A stretch of 64,000 nucleotides of DNA from an uncultured Cocleimonas sp. (GTDB lineage: Bacteria; Pseudomonadota; Gammaproteobacteria; Thiotrichales; Thiotrichaceae), in NCBI RefSeq assembly GCF_947495625.1, contig NZ_CANLZW010000027.1, positions 1-64,000 on the forward strand, read 5' to 3'. Below, piece by piece: positions 30,073 to 37,923 of the stretch. The number at the start of each line of letters is the position of its first letter. Within the stretch, counting starts at the first letter, position 1. The notes below the pieces were generated by a model, which saw only the letters and a list, made by a program, of their open reading frames with translations, searched no databases and had not been told where the DNA came from. A program made the position numbers and the translations under genes.

Positions 30073-30086
30073 CTAACATACGTTAA
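30073..30086. promoter_or_regulatory. Putative Crp/Fnr-type site, copy B
   Basis: CTAAC-ATAC-GTTAA, between regulator 1 and psiE. It is about 200 bases before psiE and lies upstream of a terminator, so its target is unsure. Confidence 0.4.
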
Positions 30087-30157
30087 GTCACCCACGACCT
30101 CTTCAATCTATCATGCGAGACAGGATAAAGAAGGTAGGTCTTTATTCTATCCTCCTT

Positions 30158-30204
30158 AATACCCTTAAGCCATGATTTAACTCCTTGGTTTAAGGGTATT
30201 TTTT
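30158..30204 (+). terminator. Intrinsic terminator after regulator 1
   Basis: Arms AATACCCTTAA (30158-30168) and TTAAGGGTATT (30190-30200) with T-run. Because copy B of the Crp/Fnr site is upstream of it, psiE transcription probably starts after it. Confidence 0.8.
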
Positions 30205-30285
30205 ATCATTATATATCCTGTATTATTAGCTTTTGTAAAATTCAATACGCGTTGTTATCAATCCGGCAAGTAAAGGAAAACAGCC

Positions 30286-30699
30286 ATGGATACGAATAAA
30301 CAAGTACATTCTTTCTTACATTTTGTTGAGCAAGTCGGCTTATTCATCATACTCATTGCAACCATAATTGCAGTGGGTCAGGAAGTTATGGTGATGATCG
30401 ACAAGATGAAAGTTGAACTCAAGGATCTGTTGTTATTATTTATCTATCTTGAAATTATAGCGATGGTTCAAATTTATTATGAAGAACACCGCTTACCCAT
30501 TCGTTATCCTATTTATATCGCCATAGTCGCCCTAGCCCGATTCATAATTCTCGATTCTAAATCGTTTGAAATGTGGCACTTATTAGAAATAGGCCTGACT
30601 ATATTAATACTCACAATTGCCGTGTATGTCGTTCGCTACGGTCATGTAAATTTACCTTATTCATCCAGCAAGTCAGATGATAAGAAAAAAAATGAATAA
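30286..30699 (+). CDS. PsiE-family membrane protein
   Basis: 137 residues, four predicted membrane helices. Matches phosphate-starvation-inducible PsiE: LLLLFIYLEIIAMVQIYYEEHRLPIRYPIYIAIVALAR and the following LEIGLTI segment. The function of PsiE is unknown. Its stop is two bases before a Pycsar-effector-like gene, so the two are surely cotranscribed. AAGGAAAA precedes the start. Confidence 0.88.
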   Translation: MDTNKQVHSFLHFVEQVGLFIILIATIIAVGQEVMVMIDKMKVELKDLLLLFIYLEIIAMVQIYYEEHRLPIRYPIYIAIVALARFIILDSKSFEMWHLLEIGLTILILTIAVYVVRYGHVNLPYSSSKSDDKKKNE

Positions 30700-30701
30700 T
30701 C

Positions 30702-31508
30702 ATGACTGAATCAGATAAGACGAGCATGGTTGATAAGACAGTTACAACAGACAAAGTAGTAGCAACAGATACTACGAGTGAAGCTAAACCTAAGCTTAAA
30801 AAGAAATCCAAAAACAAAAAAACATCGGGTTCTGCCAAGGGTATAGAAACCATGTTCCGGAATGCCTATCGGGCACAGCTTGATATGCTTTCTTTGGCCG
30901 CTACCAAAGCTAATATTATGATTTCATTGAATGGTGTGATTGTATCTATTCTGATGGTTACGGGTGGATTCATTTACGCGAGCACACCCATTTTCTTACT
31001 GCCTGCGATCGTCTTTCTTATCACTTCGGCAATCTCAATTTACTTTGCTTTATCTGCCGCATCTCCAGCACCTGCGCCAGCACATACCCGCGTACTTTGT
31101 TGCTTTCGTGATGTTATTAAAGGAAAAGCCAAAATTAGAGATTTAAGAAACTACGTAAAGTTACCGGAAGCGCGTTTTAACAATCAGTCATCTAATATTT
31201 TGATCTTCGAAGACTTTGCCACTTTACCCAGAGAAACGTATCTCAAGCACATGTCTGATTTATTAAAAGACCCGGATGAAATCTATAGAAAGATGAGCGA
31301 TCAATTATATCGTTTAGGCCTTGAGGCCAATACTAAATACGCCATGTTGCGTTATTCGTATTCGGTTTTTCGCTGGGGACTGATTCTTTCTATTTTACTT
31401 TTCTTGTCACTCAAAGTACTGCAATTCAAGTACCCTGATTCTATTGAAAGCGGCAGTTTTAGTGACATTCCCAAGAACTCATTGATATTGGATAAAAGCA
31501 CTAAATAA
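30702..31508 (+). CDS. Pycsar-effector-like (PycTM/DUF5706) membrane protein
   Basis: 268 residues. After a low-complexity Lys/Thr/Asp-rich head (1-48) comes FRNAYRAQLDMLSLAATKANIMISLNGVIVSIL, the hallmark of DUF5706/PycTM proteins: an amphipathic helix then two membrane helices (about 71-92 and 95-118). A long soluble region follows (130-225) and a third helix (about 228-247). In Pycsar phage defence PycTM is triggered by cCMP or cUMP and damages the membrane. Here no cyclase or HD phosphohydrolase gene is adjacent; the partner is PsiE. Confidence 0.78.
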   Translation: MTESDKTSMVDKTVTTDKVVATDTTSEAKPKLKKKSKNKKTSGSAKGIETMFRNAYRAQLDMLSLAATKANIMISLNGVIVSILMVTGGFIYASTPIFLLPAIVFLITSAISIYFALSAASPAPAPAHTRVLCCFRDVIKGKAKIRDLRNYVKLPEARFNNQSSNILIFEDFATLPRETYLKHMSDLLKDPDEIYRKMSDQLYRLGLEANTKYAMLRYSYSVFRWGLILSILLFLSLKVLQFKYPDSIESGSFSDIPKNSLILDKSTK

Positions 31509-31521
31509 AAAACCAAATCTA

Positions 31522-31671
31522 AGGTCACCCCCCTACTTTAAGTGACTTTTATGCGGCTGCGCCTTCCCTACGGGTAAGCATTAAACAGCAATGCTTTTGT
31601 CACGATAAATCTCGACTCATGTTGTTGTTTAAAGTGATCATAGGAATTTATGCAGAGCTAATGCTTTTTTT
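31522..31671 (+). repeat. Dispersed repeat, extended form with internal insertion, copy 9
   Basis: Begins GGTCACCCCCCTACTTTAAG and GACTTTT, then a 70-base insertion containing GCGGCTGCGCC, and resumes with the TGTTTAAAGTGATCATAGGA and TTATGCAGAGC extension and T-run. It lies between the convergent PycTM-like and ccoI-like genes. It resembles part of the segment inserted in the copper ATPase (33218). Confidence 0.8.
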
Positions 31672-31675
31672 AAAA

Positions 31676-34294
31676 CTATTTCAGTCTTAATGAATTTAAC
31701 ACTACCAATAACGAACTTAAAGACATACCAATTGCTGCCATCCATGGCGTAACGAATCCCATCACAGCTGCCGGAACGGCAATAATATTATAAGCAATCG
31801 CCCAGCCTAAATTTTGTAATATGATTTTACGTGTCTTTCTCATTAGCTTGAAAGCGGGTGCAAGTTGCTTAAACCCTTTCGACAGCAATATAAAATCACT
31901 GTGATTCTTTGCCAGATCGGTCGCATTTGAAAACGTCATAGAAACGTCTGTGGCAGCCAAAGTAGGCGCATCATTGATACCATCACCAAACATCATAATT
32001 TGGCAATCAGGAAAAAGCTGGCGCTGCTGTTGCAGCCATTCCAACTTATATTCAGGGCTTAGGTTTCCGTATGCTTCTGTAATACCCAGTTGCTCGGCAA
32101 TCGCCTTAACACTTTGTTGATGATCACCGCTGATAATCGCTGTTTTTTTAATCCCTAACTTGATAGCTGATTGAAGAAATTCAGCAATTCCTTCTCTCAA
32201 TGGATCAACAATTCTAAACACCGCTTGCAAGCCTTGTTCATTGCTCAAATACAGCACTGAATTGCCCTGGTTTCTCCATTGCTCAATATTATGTTTTAGC
32301 GCTTTATCCAGCGATGCTTCCTCAACCTTGGTGAAAGACATATTCCCTAAAAACCAATTTCCTGACGGACCATGTTTATCTGTCTCCAATTGATTGAATT
32401 CAGCTTTAACACCCGAGCCTGAAACGTGCTCAATATTGCCAGCGATATATGAATGACTGAAAGAAGACTTTTCACTGACCGCATGAATAATCGCCTTTCC
32501 AAAAGGATGATGAGAACCGTGCTCCATGGCTGCTGCGATACCGAGACACTCATCCGCTGATAGATCAGCCGTGGGAATAATTTCCTCCAACGTTGGTATA
32601 CCAGAAGTCAGCGTTCCGGTTTTATCAAAAACCAGCGTATCGATATGACTCAGCTTTTCGATGGATGACATGCGCAACGGCAGCAAATGAAATTTACTCA
32701 AACCCGCAGCGCCCAGCGATAAAGAAACCGGTGCCGCAAGTGCCAAAGCGCAAGGACAGGTAACAATAAGTACCGCAATGGTATTGGCCAATGCATCGCC
32801 AGAACCTTTCGAGGCCCAAAATGCCCAGAAAATATAAGTCAGGACAGCGATGGTTATAATCACCGCTACAAACTTAGTCGCTACCTGCTCGGCAATATCC
32901 ACATAATAAGGACGATGACTGACGCTCCTCTGGGTTAACTGATGGATTTCATTGATAGTTGATTCTGATCTGCCAGAGGTGACTTCAACCTCAATCACCT
33001 GATCGATATTGATCGATCCACCCATCAACAAATCGCCTTTGTGGTGAATGACGGGTTTTGATTCACCCGTTATTAATGATTCATCAAAGCTACTGCTTGA
33101 AGATTGCATAATGCCATCTACCGGCAAGGTTTCTCCGGGAGATATTTGTATAAGATCACCCGGATTAAGCTCAATGACTGGTATTTCTTCTACAGGTACC
33201 TCTGTTAAAGGTCCTTTAGTCACCCCCCCACTTTTATGAGGTTTTTTATTCTTTGTTAAGCAAGCCTCACCCTTCGAGCTGTCGTCGCTACGCTCCAACA
33301 TTGACTCGGCTGCGCCTCGGCTAGCCAATAATATTGCTGTTTGGGGAATGATTTTGGCAGCGCGATCGAGTAATGCCGTCGCTGTAATTCGTGTTCTTAG
33401 TTCGATGTATCGAGCTATCAATAAAAAGATTACAAACATTGCGATGGATTCGAAATACACATCATCCTGCTGTTTGATGGTACTTAACAAACTGCCGAAC
33501 CACGCTACCGATAAACCCAGAGCAACAGGAACATCCATGCCCAAGGTCTTGTTTTTTAAATCACGCCAGGCATTGAGAAAGAATAATTGCCCGGGATAAG
33601 CCAGCAGTAAGAAGGTGCTACAAACATTGACCCAGCGTGATATTTTTATCCATAGAGGAAATTCACCAGCGCTATCTGGACCGCCATAAAAATAGCCACC
33701 AATAGCGGATTGCATAACCCCCATACCCAGGATCAATGCAAAAATAATACGCTGCAAGCTGCGATGCTTTTGTTCTTCGTTAAGCGCTTCTCGCTGAGTC
33801 GGATCAAACGGGTGAGCGTGATAACCGATGTTTGTAATCGCCGTTAAAATATCGCTAAGTTTGACCTGTTCAGGATTCCATCTGACCCTGACTTGCTGGC
33901 CGGTATAATCCATCTGTACATCAATCACGCCGGTTAGCGCACGCAGGGTTCTTTCATTGAGCCAGAGACAAGCTGCACAGCGAATCTCTTCTAATATCAG
34001 CCACGCTTCTTTCCAGTTATCGGTTTTATTAGTAGAGACAAACTCGCGCTGAATTTCTTCGTTGTCATAAATTTTGAGTTTATCCAGTAGCTCCGGCAAG
34101 GCAGTATTATTTAACGAAGCCGCATTGCCTTCGCGGTGTTTATAGTAATCAGCATTACCCGACTCAACAATGACACGACAAACAGACAAGCAGCCATGAC
34201 AACAAAACTCACGCTTTTCCCCTAAAACCTCGTAAAAGTGGGGGGGTGTCGTTTTAGTGGATAAACCACAATGGAAACAACTTTTATCTGGCAT
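31676..34294 (-). CDS. CcoI/FixI-type copper P1B-ATPase with an in-frame repeat insertion
   Basis: 872 residues. N-terminal CFHCG and FCCHGC cysteine motifs as in CcoI/FixI, one heavy-metal domain (RCAACLWL), eight membrane helices, VTCPCALALAAP, DKTGTLTSG and GDGINDAPT. Exports Cu(I) across the inner membrane for oxidase maturation. Between ILLA and LTEVPVEEIPVIELNPGDL, in the actuator region, lie about 38 residues (ASRGAAESM... to GGVTKGP) encoded by a dispersed repeat (33218 to about 33325). The frame is kept. A second repeat copy encodes residues about 15-25. It is next to ba3 oxidase genes, not ccoNOP. Confidence 0.9.
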   Translation of the reverse strand: MPDKSCFHCGLSTKTTPPHFYEVLGEKREFCCHGCLSVCRVIVESGNADYYKHREGNAASLNNTALPELLDKLKIYDNEEIQREFVSTNKTDNWKEAWLILEEIRCAACLWLNERTLRALTGVIDVQMDYTGQQVRVRWNPEQVKLSDILTAITNIGYHAHPFDPTQREALNEEQKHRSLQRIIFALILGMGVMQSAIGGYFYGGPDSAGEFPLWIKISRWVNVCSTFLLLAYPGQLFFLNAWRDLKNKTLGMDVPVALGLSVAWFGSLLSTIKQQDDVYFESIAMFVIFLLIARYIELRTRITATALLDRAAKIIPQTAILLASRGAAESMLERSDDSSKGEACLTKNKKPHKSGGVTKGPLTEVPVEEIPVIELNPGDLIQISPGETLPVDGIMQSSSSSFDESLITGESKPVIHHKGDLLMGGSINIDQVIEVEVTSGRSESTINEIHQLTQRSVSHRPYYVDIAEQVATKFVAVIITIAVLTYIFWAFWASKGSGDALANTIAVLIVTCPCALALAAPVSLSLGAAGLSKFHLLPLRMSSIEKLSHIDTLVFDKTGTLTSGIPTLEEIIPTADLSADECLGIAAAMEHGSHHPFGKAIIHAVSEKSSFSHSYIAGNIEHVSGSGVKAEFNQLETDKHGPSGNWFLGNMSFTKVEEASLDKALKHNIEQWRNQGNSVLYLSNEQGLQAVFRIVDPLREGIAEFLQSAIKLGIKKTAIISGDHQQSVKAIAEQLGITEAYGNLSPEYKLEWLQQQRQLFPDCQIMMFGDGINDAPTLAATDVSMTFSNATDLAKNHSDFILLSKGFKQLAPAFKLMRKTRKIILQNLGWAIAYNIIAVPAAVMGFVTPWMAAIGMSLSSLLVVLNSLRLK
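33218..33325 (+). repeat. Dispersed repeat inserted in frame within the copper ATPase gene
   Basis: AGTCACCCCCCCACTTTTAT then GAGG and T-run, followed by about 75 bases containing a palindromic TCGGCTGCGCCTCGGCTAGC stretch. The gene runs antisense to it. Proteins of this family normally have only a few residues here, so the element added roughly 35-38 codons without frameshift. The right boundary is approximate. Confidence 0.75.
34225..34250 (-). repeat. Second repeat core within the copper ATPase gene
   Basis: Minus strand reads GACACCCCCCCACTTTTACG then AGGTTT, closely matching the core at 33218. It encodes TTPPHFYEV between the CxxC and CCxGC motifs. Spacing between these motifs is the usual 21 residues, so it did not lengthen the protein. 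Confidence 0.6.
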
Positions 34295-34340
34295 TTATCA
34301 CTTCTATATTAGAGTTAATAAATCATAAACGAATAAACAT

Positions 34341-34374
34341 AAAAAAGCCCTTCTAATGGAAGACCAGAAGGGCT
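34341..34374 (-). terminator. Terminator of the ba3 oxidase operon
   Basis: Stem AGCCCTTCT/AGAAGGGCT with an 11-base loop. On the minus strand it is followed by six T. It lies just after the cytochrome c gene. Confidence 0.9.
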
Positions 34375-34396
34375 ACTAAAAAATATGATTAGGTTA

Positions 34397-35188
34397 TTAG
34401 GAAGACGGTTCTGCTGGAGCTTTTGGTTCCTCTGGCTCTACAGGCGATACTTCTTCTTCGTCTGATTCAACCATAAGGAGTTCGGTCCCTGTACCTGTAG
34501 ACGCATAGTAATCAGCCAGTTCTTCGATTTCTTTTTCAGTCAAAATACTGGCGATGAATCGCATACGACTATAAATATCGTTTTCGCGATCTTCATCCTT
34601 ATAAGCTGTCATTGTAGTGATAAAGTAAGAGGTATTCTGACCAGCCAACGCCGGCACATCAACAATAGATCCTTCTCCATTCAGACCATGACAACCCGCG
34701 CATGGAGGTAGAAAACGATCGCCATCACCTCGTGTCACTAGCCTGATTGCTTCGGGTGTCACTTTGGCTGCATCTACACTTGGCATCGGTAAGGCCTGAG
34801 TGGCATAAAATGCTGACACATCGGCAACATCTTGCTTCGAAAGGCTTTTCACCTTCTTCAGCATCATCTTGTCATCGCGTTTCTTATCCTGATAATCAAT
34901 AATTTGCTTGTAGGTTGCATGTGCGATCTGACCAGCAAGAAATGGTGTATCTTCTTCCTCTATCGGGGTTGCATCGGTTCCATCTTCGCCATGACACGAG
35001 CCACATTTATTGGCAATTTTTTCTCCATTTGCAATGTCAGCATTCTTCAACAAATTACGTGTCTCAGATGTCCACGCCACATTTGATGAAGGCTCCGCAT
35101 TAGCCGAAGAAATACCTACAACGACAAGAGCCAGCACGCCAAATAAAGCAATAATAGTTTTTAGCTGATTATTTAATGTCTTCTGCAT
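34397..35188 (-). CDS. Dihaem cytochrome c (c4-like)
   Basis: 263 residues from ATG 35188 (GGAG nine bases upstream). Signal peptide ends near ISSANA. Two haem motifs, CGSCHGEDG and CAGCHGLNG, with Met ligands expected in the conserved spacing give the c4 architecture. The C-terminus is an acidic Pro/Glu-rich tail (EEEVSPVEPEEP). It is the last gene of the ba3 oxidase operon and is therefore the likely electron donor to the CuA subunit. Confidence 0.9.
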   Translation of the reverse strand: MQKTLNNQLKTIIALFGVLALVVVGISSANAEPSSNVAWTSETRNLLKNADIANGEKIANKCGSCHGEDGTDATPIEEEDTPFLAGQIAHATYKQIIDYQDKKRDDKMMLKKVKSLSKQDVADVSAFYATQALPMPSVDAAKVTPEAIRLVTRGDGDRFLPPCAGCHGLNGEGSIVDVPALAGQNTSYFITTMTAYKDEDRENDIYSRMRFIASILTEKEIEELADYYASTGTGTELLMVESDEEEVSPVEPEEPKAPAEPSS

Positions 35189-35190
35189 GA

Positions 35191-36876
35191 TTATATACTC
35201 CATGGGAATGTGCCATTCGTTTCCATCAGGAAGAACTGCAAAATCGGATAGCCGTAACTCGCAATCATGTAAACCACGATGACCGCCGTCCAGAAGCCAA
35301 AACCATTCAGCAGCTTTGGTATATTCAGCACCGGATGCATTGGTTCCGCATACTCCATAACTGGCATAATAGCTGCCTTAGCGGTGAAGTGTGAGAACAG
35401 CAAATTCACAACAAATATAACTGCCGAGAAGAACAAAATCACACCGCCTACAAACATCAAGAACTCATAAGGTCCCCAAGCGGCAGTAAACTCTTCTGAG
35501 TAAGGTGCAACACCAATTCTACGTGGCTGACCAAGGAGACCAAGGATGTGCCATGGAAGAGTAAGCACCAACATACCGATAAACCATGTCCATAATTGCA
35601 ACAAAGCTAGTTTAGTTGAGAAAAGGGGTCTACCCGTCATGCTTGGCCACATGTAATAAGCCGTCGACATATACATGATGACTGTTGTTCCAGCAAAAAT
35701 CAGATGGAAATGACCAGTGATCCACTGGGTATTATGTACAGCGACATCCATTGAGTAACTGGCATTCACCATGCCACCCCAACCACCAACTGTAAGCATT
35801 AATAGAGAAAGACCACCGGAAAGCACCATTGGATTGCTCCAGTTTAGCGCTGTAATCCAGCCAAACAGACCTTTACCGCCGCGCAATCGACCTGCAACTT
35901 CCATCGATGCAATAACGGTGAAACCGGTAATCAACGTTGGAATCGCAACCATAAAGGTTCCAATCATGTGAACGAATTTCCATCCAGCATCCTGGAAAGG
36001 ATCGACATAAAGATGATGCATACCAATAGGAACACTGAAAACTAATAGCATTAGTATCGATATACGTGAGAACTCATCACTGAATAGCTTTCCATTGGCG
36101 GCTTTCGGCACTAATGTATAGAAAGCGATGTAAGCAGGTATCAACCAGAAATATACGATTGCATGCAAGGTCCAAGAGAACAAGGTTCTTGCTAAGCCAA
36201 CATCAATCTTATCAATCCAACCCATTGACCAGGGAATTAACTGAAACAGAACTTCCGAAGCTACACCGAGACTAGTAATAAACCATAAAATAGCATTCGC
36301 CGTCATAGCGTACATGGCTAATGGAACCGCAGCCCCAACGTTCAGTTTTTTCCAGGCATTCATGGTCATGACCATTTGCAAACACCAAACCCATGAGCCT
36401 ACAACAAGAAATGTTGCGCCAAAGTAAAATATTGGATTCGCTTTCAATGGCGGATAGAACGTATACATCACCGATGCTTCGCCCATGAACAACATGACTG
36501 CTGCGGCGGCTGTACCACCTAGACTAATCAGAAATCCTAACCAACCGAGACTTTTACCACCCCATAGCGGTATTTTGAGTGTGGTATGAGATATCCAGTA
36601 ACCAAAACCCATGATGAAGAATGTGGTTAAAACAAACCCCATAATCACACCATGACTTGATACAGATCGGTAATACAATTCGATAAATTCGATTTTCGGG
36701 AACAAGCCACTACGTTCTGCGACCTGATACAAACCCATGAAAGCGGCAAGCGCGAATGTGATAAAAGCAATCCACAGATTCGCCAGACAAAGACCACTAA
36801 CACTTTCAGTGTAAGTGCTCTTACTCGACTCAGAGGTGGACATATTTAAGGTACTAGCTTCTACTTGAGCGTGCAT
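35191..36876 (-). CDS. Cytochrome c oxidase subunit I, ba3 type
   Basis: 561 residues, 13 or so membrane helices. Haem-copper oxidase of type B: FSWTLHAIVYFWLIPAY carries the CuB His and cross-linked Tyr four residues on, then HHLYVDP and the HNTQWITGHFHLIFAGT haem ligand region. No type-A K-channel motif. Start ATG 36876 has GGAGG eight bases upstream and overlaps the stop of subunit II. Reduces oxygen with cytochrome c electrons; high-affinity enzymes of this class work at low oxygen. Confidence 0.94.
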   Translation of the reverse strand: MHAQVEASTLNMSTSESSKSTYTESVSGLCLANLWIAFITFALAAFMGLYQVAERSGLFPKIEFIELYYRSVSSHGVIMGFVLTTFFIMGFGYWISHTTLKIPLWGGKSLGWLGFLISLGGTAAAAVMLFMGEASVMYTFYPPLKANPIFYFGATFLVVGSWVWCLQMVMTMNAWKKLNVGAAVPLAMYAMTANAILWFITSLGVASEVLFQLIPWSMGWIDKIDVGLARTLFSWTLHAIVYFWLIPAYIAFYTLVPKAANGKLFSDEFSRISILMLLVFSVPIGMHHLYVDPFQDAGWKFVHMIGTFMVAIPTLITGFTVIASMEVAGRLRGGKGLFGWITALNWSNPMVLSGGLSLLMLTVGGWGGMVNASYSMDVAVHNTQWITGHFHLIFAGTTVIMYMSTAYYMWPSMTGRPLFSTKLALLQLWTWFIGMLVLTLPWHILGLLGQPRRIGVAPYSEEFTAAWGPYEFLMFVGGVILFFSAVIFVVNLLFSHFTAKAAIMPVMEYAEPMHPVLNIPKLLNGFGFWTAVIVVYMIASYGYPILQFFLMETNGTFPWSI

Positions 36877-37388
36877 TAGTCAGCCTCCTTTAAACTTTTT
36901 TCAAAATCTTCCATAGATACAACGTTTAATCGAGACCACATATAGTCATGGCCCAAGCCACAATATTCATTACAGTACATTGGGAAACGCCCGACCTTGG
37001 GAAACGTTGTGTTCACTTCTGAGATATAACCAGGTACCACCATGGTATTCATATTAGTGTTTGCAGTATGAACCCCATGAAGAACGTCAGCGCTGGCAAT
37101 ACGAAATTTGATTGGCTGACCTACAGGGACTTTCAAATCATGAGGGAAGAAACCATAACGAGCGGCAACCATCGTCACCCGATAGCTACCATCGTTTTCT
37201 TTTTCGATGCCAAGATTATCCTCGTTAAACTCTTCGGATAAGTGCAACGTGGTGGAATCTATGGTTTCAACATTACTTGGAGGATGAATGTTTTTGTTAA
37301 TTGCGTAAGCGGCGAGTATTCCCATCATGGCGAATGCCATCATAAATGAGAGTATCACCCACTTTTTTTCTGTGCCATCTACATGCAT
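36876..37388 (-). CDS. Cytochrome c oxidase subunit II, ba3 type (CuA)
   Basis: 170 residues. One membrane helix (about 11-30), then a cupredoxin domain with CuA ligands His104, Cys139, Cys143, His147 and Met150 (MYCNEYCGLGHDYM). Length matches short ba3 subunit II. GGAGG upstream of the start. Sits between the small subunit and subunit I. Confidence 0.95.
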   Translation of the reverse strand: MHVDGTEKKWVILSFMMAFAMMGILAAYAINKNIHPPSNVETIDSTTLHLSEEFNEDNLGIEKENDGSYRVTMVAARYGFFPHDLKVPVGQPIKFRIASADVLHGVHTANTNMNTMVVPGYISEVNTTFPKVGRFPMYCNEYCGLGHDYMWSRLNVVSMEDFEKSLKEAD

Positions 37389-37400
37389 TTCGATTTCCTC

Positions 37401-37553
37401 CTAGTTCACAGGGCCGTGAGGCAGGAAGAAGCCATAAAACATATATAGCCAGCCTAATACCATAAATACAGCGTATACCAATAAAATTGCCCAGGTTCCT
37501 TTAGGCGCTTCTGCTATCGCCTTTTCTTGTTCTTCCGGAGTTAATTCAACCAT
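37401..37553 (-). CDS. Small membrane subunit of ba3 oxidase (IIa/CbaD-like)
   Basis: 50 residues: acidic head MVELTPEEQEKAIAEAPKG, one membrane helix (TWAILLVYAVFMVLGWLYMF), short tail FFLPHGPVN. A clear GGAG lies seven bases before the ATG, and subunit II starts 12 bases after its stop. Size, topology and position equal those of the single-helix subunit IIa in ba3 oxidases. First gene of the operon. Confidence 0.85.
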   Translation of the reverse strand: MVELTPEEQEKAIAEAPKGTWAILLVYAVFMVLGWLYMFYGFFLPHGPVN

Positions 37554-37659
37554 TGATACTCTCCTTTATCAGGTTGTTATTCGAAGAAGAATCCCTCTAG
37601 AGTCCTCTTTAGAGTGAAACTCGTTCGATAGATAATTACACTTATTGATAAGCTAATAA

Positions 37660-37673
37660 TTAACATAAGTTAG
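37660..37673. promoter_or_regulatory. Putative Crp/Fnr-type site, copy C (oxidase)
   Basis: TTAAC-ATAA-GTTAG, about 107 bases upstream of the small oxidase subunit start on the minus strand. Twelve central bases (TAACATAAGTTA) are identical to copy D before fccA. Confidence 0.6.
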
Positions 37674-37790
37674 TTAGCGGATTAGATTACAGATAAGTAA
37701 ATCGATTTTTTAACCGCTTTGATAAACAGATCGTTATCAAAATAACGCGACCCAACAAAACGTTTTAATGTTAAAAACTAACCAAGCAAA

Positions 37791-37817
37791 AAAACTGCCT
37801 ATAAGTGGGGGGGTGTG
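37791..37817 (-). repeat. Dispersed repeat, copy 12
   Basis: Minus strand reads ACACCCCCCCACTTATAGGC then AG and T-run. It lies downstream of the fccB terminator hairpin when read in the same direction as the oxidase operon's upstream region. Confidence 0.8.
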
Positions 37818-37870
37818 TTTTCAATCTAAAAAACACTGAGAAATGAATGATAAGGTTTGCTGGAAAAAGA

Positions 37871-37890
37871 GGAGACCCACGAAGGCCTCC
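37871..37890 (-). terminator. Probable terminator after fccB
   Basis: Seven-base arms with one mismatch and a six-base loop, followed on the minus strand by CTTTTTCC. Located 30 bases after the fccB stop. Confidence 0.6.
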
Positions 37891-37923
37891 CCAAACCACC
37901 TACACAAACTTTATACGTTTAAA

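Larger units (their letters stand above)
37554..37923. other. Oxidase promoter region and fcc 3' region
   Basis: 370 bases with no gene. It contains a Crp/Fnr-like site (37660), a dispersed repeat (37791) and a weak hairpin after fccB (37871-37890, GGAG.CC/GG.CTCC, with T-run on the minus strand). Confidence 0.6.

Noticed and set aside
30702-31508. A complete Pycsar defence system.
   Set aside because: No nucleotide cyclase gene is within reach; only the effector-like membrane protein is present.
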